Shown here: positions 18,090-27,200 of the stretch, one piece after another
Position numbering within the stretch: the first letter of the stretch is position 1
How the letters are laid out: each line of letters opens with the position of its first letter
Origin: Allofrancisella inopinata
GTDB taxonomy: Bacteria > Pseudomonadota > Gammaproteobacteria > Francisellales > Francisellaceae
NCBI RefSeq assembly: GCF_012222965.1
Contig: NZ_CP038241.1
Coordinates: forward strand, 1,426,001 to 1,490,000
Reading direction: 5' to 3'
Length of the DNA: 64,000 bases
Notes under the pieces: model-generated
The model's database searches: none
Seen by the model: the letters and a program-made list of their open reading frames with translations, nothing else
What the model was told of the DNA's origin: nothing
Program-made: the position numbers and the translations under genes

Positions 18090-18115
18090 TTTTAATATCA
18101 AACTGAGGTTAGTTT
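18090..18115 (-). repeat. Inverted repeat copy B (partner at 14269-14294)
   Basis: A 26-bp sequence covering the end of the GNAT gene, including its stop, and the first bases after it. It is the reverse complement of 14269-14294 with one mismatch. See copy A. Confidence 0.75.
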
Positions 18116-18724
18116 TAGAAAATAAATGTTCAAACTGGTTTTTTTATTTATACAGCATTGTTTATAAAGACTAAACCCAAGCTTTTTGTATATCGCAACA
18201 TTCTTTTTTTTACTAGTTTCCAACAAAAGAGGGATATTTTTAGCTTTAGCTTCTTGATATCCATATTCTATAAGTTGCTTGGCTAAGCCTATACCTCTTG
18301 ATTGTTCTTCTGTACAAAGGTAAATTAAATGTAAAAACTCTTTAGTATCACGACTTTTCTCTATCTGATGCTGTATTTTTAATATTTTTACAATCCCAAA
18401 AACACCAAAGGCTTTTAACATCTTTATACTCGAAACAATATGAAACTTCCAAGACAAATTTGTCTTACCAATATGTGCAAATAACCCTATACTTCTAGTT
18501 TGATTATCTGTAGCTACAAAACCTTGAGAGTAAGCATGGTGTATATTATAAAGCATAAAAGTATCATACTTTTTATTACTTTCTAAATCCTTTAAATGTT
18601 TAGGGTGAAAAAATTCTCTAGTATGAGGATCATTAATAAAACTTTTTTTTAAAAGAGTTAGTATCTTAGCAATATCTGTTTTTCTAAGATTTTTAGATTT
18701 TTCTCTATAAGTTTTTATAGCCAT
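18098..18724 (-). CDS. GNAT family N-acetyltransferase
   Basis: A 208-residue acetyltransferase with the GNAT core at residues 135-195: LIYLCTEEQSRGIGLAKQLIEYG (acetyl-CoA pyrophosphate loop Q/RxxGxG/A as SRGIGLA) and NVAIYKKLGF. Removing the IS3 element and one target copy puts its ATG two bases after the stop of the alpha-oxoamine synthase gene. It was therefore originally the third gene of the PKS operon, and acetylation of the amino group made by the synthase is the likely role (inference). The IS lies directly upstream and is transcribed in the same direction, so IS-borne transcription may now drive the gene. Confidence 0.8.
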   Translation of the reverse strand: MAIKTYREKSKNLRKTDIAKILTLLKKSFINDPHTREFFHPKHLKDLESNKKYDTFMLYNIHHAYSQGFVATDNQTRSIGLFAHIGKTNLSWKFHIVSSIKMLKAFGVFGIVKILKIQHQIEKSRDTKEFLHLIYLCTEEQSRGIGLAKQLIEYGYQEAKAKNIPLLLETSKKKNVAIYKKLGFSLYKQCCINKKTSLNIYFLKLTSV

Positions 18725-18739
18725 TTTTATAAGACTGAT

Positions 18740-19594
18740 CTACCCCGTCAATTTGGGACAGTTTACCTTTTTATTTTCCATTATATATTCAAACTGATTT
18801 GGAGTCATATAATTTATTGTAGAATGTTTCCTTTTTGTATTATAGTAAGCCTCAATATACTCAAATATAGATAGCTTAGCTTCTTCTCTAGTTTTATAGT
18901 TTTCATCATGAACTAACTCAACTTTTAAAGTACCAAAGAAACTCTCACAAGCAGCATTATCATAACAACATCCTTTAGAACTCATACTTGATAATAGCCA
19001 GTTATTTTTAATAACATCCTGATACTGTTTACTACAATATTGTGACCCTTTGTCAGAATGTATAATAACACCACTAGGAAAATTTCTTCTAAATAATGCC
19101 ATATTTAAAGCACTACAGATTAAGTCTGCTTTCATTCTAGAATCCATTGCCCAACCTAAAACTGCCCTTGAGAATAAATCTATAATCACAAAAAGATACA
19201 GCCATCCTTCTTGTGTAGGTATGTAAGTTATATCTGTAACCCACCTATGGTTCATAGACAACGCTGTGAAGTTCTGTTCTAATAAGTTCTCAGAAACATG
19301 TTTGTTATGGTTAGAGTCTGTCATTGCTTTATGTTTACGAGCAGCTTTTGCCTGCAAATCAAGTAATTTCATACGTTTAGATACTCTAGGTTGAGTAACT
19401 TTCCAACCCATATCTTTAAGTTGTTTGTATATCCTAACACTCCCATATCTAGATTTATGTTCGTTAAATATAGCAGTAATAGCATTATCTAGCTCAGCAT
19501 CATTAGATTGTCTTTTACCTATAGGCTCATGTATCCATCTGTAATATGAGGATGTACTTACATTCAAATATTTACATAATGTTGTTACTGGCAT
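18740..19594 (-). CDS. IS3-family transposase OrfB (integrase core)
   Basis: A 284-residue DDE recombinase with an HTH_21-type start (YLNVSTSSYYRW). The catalytic triad is visible as WVTDITYI (D), HSDKGSQY (D) and NAACESFFGTLK (E). The frame is open upstream of this ATG. A -1 slip in orfA continues through VRYAFIKEHCKV into it, giving the usual OrfAB fusion transposase. The ATG at 19594 may be internal to the fusion. Confidence 0.93.
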   Translation of the reverse strand: MPVTTLCKYLNVSTSSYYRWIHEPIGKRQSNDAELDNAITAIFNEHKSRYGSVRIYKQLKDMGWKVTQPRVSKRMKLLDLQAKAARKHKAMTDSNHNKHVSENLLEQNFTALSMNHRWVTDITYIPTQEGWLYLFVIIDLFSRAVLGWAMDSRMKADLICSALNMALFRRNFPSGVIIHSDKGSQYCSKQYQDVIKNNWLLSSMSSKGCCYDNAACESFFGTLKVELVHDENYKTREEAKLSIFEYIEAYYNTKRKHSTINYMTPNQFEYIMENKKVNCPKLTG

Positions 19595-19626
19595 GACTTT
19601 GCAATGCTCCTTAATAAAAGCGTACC

Positions 19627-19923
19627 TTACAGTCCTTGCTTTGCAAAGTACGCTGCTGCCTTTTTTAGTATTTCACGCTCTGTTTCTACTTGTTTAAGCT
19701 TTTTCTTTAAATCAGCATTTTCAGAAGATAATTGCTGATACTGCGTTTTATAATCTATCTTTATCTCTTTAGGAGGATTCGACATAGCTTTGGATATCCA
19801 GTTGCAAATGGTTTTATATTTAACTCCTAAATTATCTGCTATTTCTCGCCTATTTGTATCTGGTTGTAAACATAATTTAACAGCATTATCTTTAAATTCT
19901 TTTGTATATCTTTGATACTTCAT
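19627..19923 (-). CDS. IS3-family transposase OrfA (helix-turn-helix)
   Basis: A 98-residue HTH protein from the ATG at 19923, which has AAAGGAG 5 bases upstream; the frame opens earlier from a GTG. It starts YQRYTKEFKDNAVKLC, has the HTH REIADNLGVKYKTICNW and ends in a coiled coil. The heptamer A AAA AAG (plus-strand 19660-19666 as CTTTTTT) precedes its stop. It is the classic IS3 site for -1 programmed frameshifting into OrfB. Confidence 0.92.
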   Translation of the reverse strand: MKYQRYTKEFKDNAVKLCLQPDTNRREIADNLGVKYKTICNWISKAMSNPPKEIKIDYKTQYQQLSSENADLKKKLKQVETEREILKKAAAYFAKQGL

Positions 19924-19971
19924 CTTGTCTCCTTTTCTTAACACTTAAGTGTCCCAAATAGGAGGGTATGA

Positions 19972-21270
19972 TCAGACTATATTTTGTTTTAAAGCATCTA
20001 CAGTTCTATCTAACTGATCTTTTGTATGCTTACTTGAAACAAAAAACCGTAACCGAGCTTTTCTTTCTTCTACTGCTGGATACATTATTGGCATTACATT
20101 TATATCATACTCATCGAAAAATTTATTTGAAAGAGCCACAGCATTTCGAGAACTTCCCACAATAACTGGGATAATTGCCCGACCAATAGCCTCCCCTGTA
20201 TCAAAACCATTTTTTTTCATCTGAGATAGCAAATACTCACTATTTTGTTGTAAAAGTTTAACTCTATCTGGTTCGTTAAGCATCAATTTTAGAGAGCTTA
20301 ATGCTGCAACAGTATTTGTTGGAGATAATCCCACACTGTATACTAGTCCAGGAGCATAATGGCGTAAGATATCAACTATTACATTATTTGCAGCTATATA
20401 ACCACCGCAACTACATAAAGTTTTACTTAAAGTTCCCATCCATATATCTACTTCTTTAGGTGATATTTCATAATGCTCAAAAATACCTTTTCCGGTACCA
20501 CCTAGCACACCCAAACTATGAGCTTCGTCAACCATTAGTACAGCATTATATTCTTTTTTAAGTTGGATAATAGATAAAAGATCTGGGATATCTCCATCCA
20601 TACTATACAATCCTTCTATAACAATAAAAATTTGATCATACTTATGGGAATTTTGCTGCAGTAACTGTGTTAAATGAGTTATATCATTATGACGAAAACC
20701 AATAGCCTTAGCACTTGATAACTTAACCCCCTGTATAATACTATTATGAGCTAATTGATCATATAAAATCAAACTTCTATCATGTGTCAAACAGCTGATT
20801 ACTGAAACATTGGTCGCATGCCCACTAACAAATACAACAGCAGCTTCTGACTCATAAAGCTTTGCTATAGAGCCTTCTAATTCTTTATGAATTGATCTTT
20901 CCCCTGCTACAATACGACTAGCCGACACAGATGTCCCTTCTTTCTTAAGAATCTCTGACACTTGAGTAATAGTCTGAGGATGACCGTTTAAACCCAGGTA
21001 GTTATACGAGCTATAATTTATTAACAATCTATTCTCATAATTAATATTATTATCTGCCAGACCATTATATTTACGATATAAAGGGTCTTTTATACCAACT
21101 TTTTTTACAGTTTGGCGCATATAATCTAACTCTTGATATGCAGGATGCCTTGTAAAGTCATAACTATTTTGTTTGGTTAATATACTTTGAGTAGCATCAT
21201 CTATTGCCATAATTTTTGATTTTACTTTAGATAAATTAGTAAATATTTTTTTTGCCACTTTATTCTTCAC
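19972..21270 (-). CDS. Alpha-oxoamine synthase (serine palmitoyltransferase-like), PLP enzyme
   Basis: A 432-residue fold-type I PLP enzyme of the AONS/KBL/ALAS/SPT family. DEAHSLGVLGGTGKG is nearest the SPT version of the aspartate loop, and GTLSKTLCSCGGYI holds the PLP-binding Lys (residue 283). The initiation codon is GTG, overlapping the PKS stop by 11 bp, so the pair is translationally coupled. Such enzymes condense an acyl thioester with an amino acid, lose CO2 and yield an alpha-amino ketone. Behind a PKS without thioesterase, it is the obvious chain-release enzyme. The stop TGA is supplied by the IS3 terminus. Without the IS the gene would read one extra Leu and stop at TAA, so the protein is essentially intact. 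Confidence 0.88.
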   Translation of the reverse strand: MKNKVAKKIFTNLSKVKSKIMAIDDATQSILTKQNSYDFTRHPAYQELDYMRQTVKKVGIKDPLYRKYNGLADNNINYENRLLINYSSYNYLGLNGHPQTITQVSEILKKEGTSVSASRIVAGERSIHKELEGSIAKLYESEAAVVFVSGHATNVSVISCLTHDRSLILYDQLAHNSIIQGVKLSSAKAIGFRHNDITHLTQLLQQNSHKYDQIFIVIEGLYSMDGDIPDLLSIIQLKKEYNAVLMVDEAHSLGVLGGTGKGIFEHYEISPKEVDIWMGTLSKTLCSCGGYIAANNVIVDILRHYAPGLVYSVGLSPTNTVAALSSLKLMLNEPDRVKLLQQNSEYLLSQMKKNGFDTGEAIGRAIIPVIVGSSRNAVALSNKFFDEYDINVMPIMYPAVEERKARLRFFVSSKHTKDQLDRTVDALKQNIV

Positions 21271-24200
21271 CGTGCCTTTGTTTAATTATATTTATAGTTT
21301 CTTCTGTATTTTGTTTTTTATCACCAAATATATTACGCTTTATCATATCGACAATATCTTGGGTAGTTTTTAATTGTGTCATAGCCATAACTGAAATAGA
21401 AATACCCGTAAATTTATTTTCTAAACTTACAGATAATTCAAATGTCATTAGAGAATCCATACCCAAATCTCTTAAATCTGCTGATAATCCTATTTTTGTT
21501 TTACTAATACCTAAGATATGAGCTACTTGTGATATTACATTGTCTTGAATCAACGTTTGGGCATTTTCTTTTGACATCTCTCTTAATGTATTTAAGTCTA
21601 AGCTTGCCACTACAGACTCTGCATTTGATTCTCTAATGAACTGGTGATAACGAGAGGTTTTTAATGTAGGTAATACCTTTAATAGCTTATTATTACCTTC
21701 TAGCTTTGCAGCCATAAAACTCTGATTTGGTATGCTTAAAATTTGGTTTAATACGTTCTGACAGTCAACTAAAGATAGAGGAAGTAATCCTAATCCACCA
21801 GACATTATTTGCTTTAATGATTCGTTTCTAGTTAATAAACCAACATCTGCAATAGGTCCCCAAGCGATATACTGACCAGCTAATTTTTGTGATTTCCTTT
21901 GAGCTACTAACCCTTCCAAATAAGCATTCGCAGCCACATAATTTGCTTGGTGAAGATTACCAACTGTTGCAGCAATTGAAGAAAATACTATAAAATGTTT
22001 CAGATCCCATACGCGTGAAAATTTATCAAGCCAATATCCACCTAAAGCTTTAACATTAAAAACCTTATCAAACGAATCCTTTGTCAAATTATCTAGAGCT
22101 TGATCATCATATACTACAGCAGCATGGATAATCCCTTGTAAATCTATACCGTTTTGATGTAATCTCTGCATAAATTCTTTAACACTTAACTCTTTACTTA
22201 CATCAACAGCATGAACCTCAAAACTGACACCTAGTTCATCTAACTGTTTTTTATTTTCTGGAGTGATTTTACCACTATAACTAACTAGTATTAAATGTTC
22301 TGCTCCATGCCTTACTAACTCTTTAGCTGCATAAAGCCCAAAGCCTTGGGTTCCTCCTGTAACCAAGTATGCCCCTTTTACAATCGCACATTCAGAAGCC
22401 CATTGCTCTAGTTTAATAAACTCTCTAGATTGCATATTAATGATAACTTTGCCTAGCTGTTGGCCCTGCTGCATACAACGAAAAGCGCTTTGGATCTTAT
22501 ACATAGGAAACTCTTGATATGGCAAAGCTACAAAAGTTTGCTCATCAAAATACTGTGTCAATTCTGCTAACATTTGTTGTATTACTTGTGGCTTATATTT
22601 AATTAACTGATCTAAATCAATTCCAGAGAATGTAATATTATTACGAAAAACTTTCATCGCTAAAGTATTATTTTCGAAGATATCCCTCTTACCTAACTCT
22701 ATAAAATGACCAAAAGGAGCTAACACTGCCAGACTTGCTTCTAACAAGTCACTAGAAAGAGAATTAAGTACAATATCCATTTGAATATCTTTCTGATTCA
22801 TTTGCACAAAAAAATCTGTACTGCGTGAATCATAAATATTTTCCACACCTAATGATTCAATCAAAATACGTTTTTGCTGAGACCCAACAGTTGCATGTAT
22901 TTCAAGATCTAAAAGATGTGCAATCTCAATAGCAGCTAAACCAATCGCTCCAGCAGCACCATGTATAAGGATTTTTTGTCCAGGCTCGGCTTTAGCAACT
23001 TTATTTATTGCATAATAAGCTGTCATAAAAGCAACAGATATTGTTGCACCCTGCTGCATAGAACAATGCTTGGGTAAATGGCTTATATAGTTACTATCAA
23101 CAACCAATTCTGTTGAGAAACTCTGTCTAGCACAACCAAAAACACGATCTGAAACCTTAAATTGAGAAACCTCATCTCCAACCTCAATAACCTCCCCGCT
23201 AAATTCCATACCTAAATATGCACCTAAATAACCAAATTCTAATGATTCTTGAGGTATCAAACCTAATGCATACATGACATCTCTAAAATTTAGGCCCACA
23301 TAATGCACCTTGACGCGCACATTTTGTTTTTCACACACAACATGTTCTTTTTCAAGCCATTGTAAATGATTAAAAGACCCTCTATGAGCTATATGTAGTT
23401 TGTACTGTTTATCTAGACTTGCATTATTTAACGGTATAATCTCATGATTATATAACACATTCTCTTGGAGAAAAATCTCCTGACCCTGGTTACTCTTATT
23501 AAGAATAATACTCCAATCTTGTTGATAATCTAAATTATCTGTAACAATTCTAGTTATTGACATTAAAGGTTTTTCATTTGCTACAACCCTTAATGTAGCC
23601 AATAAAGATTGATGTACTGAGGAAATTAAAATGCCATTTTCCCACTTACTTTCAAGTATAACAAAAATAGTTTTTGCTGAGTTATTATAAATTTTTTGTA
23701 ATATTTCCCATATATCCTGTTCTGAAACATTTTTATCTATAGTAAATACTACAGGCAAATTGATACCATCATTAACCACAAAGTTTGCTGGTTTTCTTCC
23801 ATAACAGTATAATTGACACTCTAAAGCTTTCAAGTCAGACTGTCCAACATTCTCCTGCTGCCAAGATTTCTGCAGCAGAAATTCTTGCCCAAAAATATTT
23901 TTAACTACTTTACCTCCATATTCATTAACCTGACTGACAATATCATCTATAACATTTTGTTTAATACATTTAACACCAGGTTTAAGTATATTTAGTAGTA
24001 ACTGTCCCTCAATACTATCTAACCATAGATAAAGTTTTGCTATTCCTCCAGGCTTAAGCTTACTCATAAATAGATCAGTAAAATCTTTCTTCACAAATGT
24101 GGGAGCACTTTCTATAAATACACAATCATAATAACTATTTTGTTCGTTATATAAGTCAGCCCAACTATCTTTTAGTGTAATATCTAGCGAATACTTATTT

Positions 24201-27200
24201 AAAAATTTTAGTGCTTCTGCTTGTAAAGCATCTCCAATTACAAGTATCTTTAATGGAATTTTTTCTTTTTTATAACTTTGGCTTAGACTTTCAACAACTT
24301 GATCCACTCTTTTTTGGATACTCAAGCCCAAATAAGATAACCAGAAAGTATCAATATCGTTTGATGGTTCTTCTTCAAAACACAATGACTCAAGGTCTAA
24401 TTTCAAGCTTTTTGTATAAAACTGCAATAACAGTTTAACCAAATTTGGATACTCTACAAACGCCAACTGTAATATTTCATGCATTTCATTAACAAAATCT
24501 GTATTACCCCAAGAATTATTTTCTTTTAAGTAAAGTTTTAATATTGCTACTACTTCAGATGAATATTGAAAATTTGGATTTTCTAAATATAGTTGATATG
24601 CTCGATTTACTATTAGTAGACGTAAAAAGCTTACTATTATTTTTTCTTGCTGAGCAGCTAATTCATCCTGAGACTGCTGAGGTAACTTAGGTTGATTACA
24701 ATAACTCACCTTTCCTGTATTTAAAGGTCGTAAATTTTCAATATAGCAATCACTAGGTAATAAGGCTACACTTTGATTTGCAACGCTTTCAAAGCGTGCT
24801 CCTTTAATAATATTAACTAAGCTATTACTTACATCATAATAATAACAATCTGCAACTATTAGATTCTCACTTATATACTTTAACTTTATAACAGCTTTTT
24901 TTATAAGCTGATATGGCTTTAAAATATAATTAAAATCAAAACCCATAGGTAAAAACAAAGCCTGAGGATTATTAAGCTTTTTCGACAAAATTGAAATAAT
25001 AGTTTGAAAACCACCATCTACAGCAAATGGAGATAGCGCATAATCTTTTGTTTGTTTGTCTAAATTAAAACATGTAATCGCAATATCATCAGCAACTTCT
25101 AGTTGCTCAATTATACGAAATCTTTCAGTGTAACTTAAACCTATAGCTTTGGCATCACTATAGTGATTATCCACTGATAAAAATTCGGTATTTAAATCCA
25201 AACTTATATTTATGCCCAAATCAGTGGTTGGTTTTATATTTTGTAATAAATATCGTGATTTAATATGGATAGTTTCATTCTCACCATATTGAGATAAGCT
25301 CTTTATCGTAACAATACCATTGTCAACACAACTACTGATTAGGGTCCGCATATCATCTTCTTGAAGCAATAATGGCGCGTAAATTTGCACATCTTTTAGT
25401 ATAACCACTTCGCTATCTTCTAACTTATTAACGTGTTTAACTAATTGGTACACTAATTCAAGCCAAGCTGATGCAGGTAAAACAGCAACTCCATGGACCT
25501 GATGGCCTTGGAAATCAATCGCTGTTTGGTAATCTATATGATTTACCCATGTATTTGTTTTATCACTAACTCGCCAGCCTAATAAAATATGGTCCACCTC
25601 TGATGCGATGGTTTTATTTATTTCAAACCAATATCTTTGTAAATTAAGTTCAGATTTAATAAGAGGAACATTTTCAGATTCAACAATCTCATTCTTCCAC
25701 GGAGCCCCTGCAAGATATAGACGCTCAATAACTTTTTTTAATACTAATTTGTTATTTTCAACAACACTTAAATAAGAGCATTTTCTTTTTTGTGAAATTT
25801 GCTTTATATAATGTTTAAGAACACTCCTAGGACTAATTTCAATTAATGTATCAACCCCCTTTAAAAACAGTTTTTCTACCCCTACATTAAAATTAACAGG
25901 CTTTGCAATATTGTCCCACCAGTAGTTACTATTTCTCAATAAGTTAGATTCTATGCTTTCACCAGAGACTGTTGAAATAAACTCAATTTTACTACTTGTG
26001 ATAGCATCATTAAACTCTGGAATGTTCTCTAAAAATAAGGTTCGTACATTTTCATTCATAAATGAAGAATGAAATGGGTAATCAACATCTAAATGACGAC
26101 AAAAAATTTGTTCCTTTTCGCAGAAATCTGCTAGAACCTGCAGAACTTCGTACCTTCCAGCTATCGTTAAAGATTCTGGTGAGTTAATAGCAGCAATATC
26201 TAGACTCTGGAATGGTAATTTTTTTGCTATCTCTTTAAACTTCTCAGCACTTATATTAATCGCAAACATAGAACCCTTGCCCTGCGTAGTCGCTTGAGCT
26301 TGACTTCTAGCAACGACTAGCTTATATGCCTCAACAAGTGAAATATTATCGCTTATATAAGCTGCTGCCAGCTCTCCTATACTATGACCTAAAACACAAT
26401 TGATCTTAAGCCCATTGTCTAAAAAATATCTTGCAACAGAAACTTGAAAAATAAATAAAGCTGGTTGTGCTATTGTTGTATCAGTATAAGAATCTCTATT
26501 ATCTACTAGTAACCAATCTTCTAAACTTCTATGACTAATTGGCAATAGCTCTTCTATAAAGTTTTTAAAATAACTCGATAATTCAACAGAACTCTCTAAA
26601 AGCTTTAACATTCCTGGATATTGACAGCCATTCCCAGAAAAAACAAAAGCGACTTTTTGTGATTCAAAATCTATTTCGTAATCTGAGCTTTTGTTGTTCT
26701 GCATGTCAGCATAACTATTATAGATAGCATAGTAACCTTTATAGCCACAACAAATTTTAGAGACTAAAGCATATTTATCATAATCATGCTCACTTTCAAT
26801 AATGTTCTTTTGAAATTGCTTTTGTTTTTCTAATGTCACTATTGAATGACTTTTTATTACTAATTTATTATGGAAGTACTTGTTATTTAAATATTGGCGT
26901 TTTGTCGAAAGCTCAGAAGATGGTGCTTGTAACAATACATGTGCATTAGTTCCACCAAAACCAAAAGAGTTAACTCCTATTAGGCTTTTTGGTGTTATGT
27001 TCGTAGAAATTGTTTGTGTAGGGATTATAATTTGATTGGTGTCTAAATTAAGCTTTGGATTTGGCTCAGAGAAATTAACATTTATAGGTATTTTCTTATG
27101 TTTAAATATCATTAAAGCTTTTAATACTCCAGCAAGACCTGAAGCTGGTTCAAGATGACCTATATTTGATTTAATAGATCCTGCTATAAGAGGAGATTTT

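Larger units (their letters stand above)
18736..19974 (-). mobile_element. Complete IS3-family insertion sequence (1239 bp)
   Basis: The ends are imperfect 25-bp inverted repeats, TGATC...ATTTGGGACA on both sides (18 of 25 match), with the TG...CA termini of IS3 elements. A 3-bp GAC target duplication (18733-18735 and 19975-19977) flanks it. It carries orfA and orfB with an A6G slippery site and an intact DDE set. It looks recently inserted and capable of transposition. It interrupts the junction between the alpha-oxoamine synthase and GNAT genes. Confidence 0.93.
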
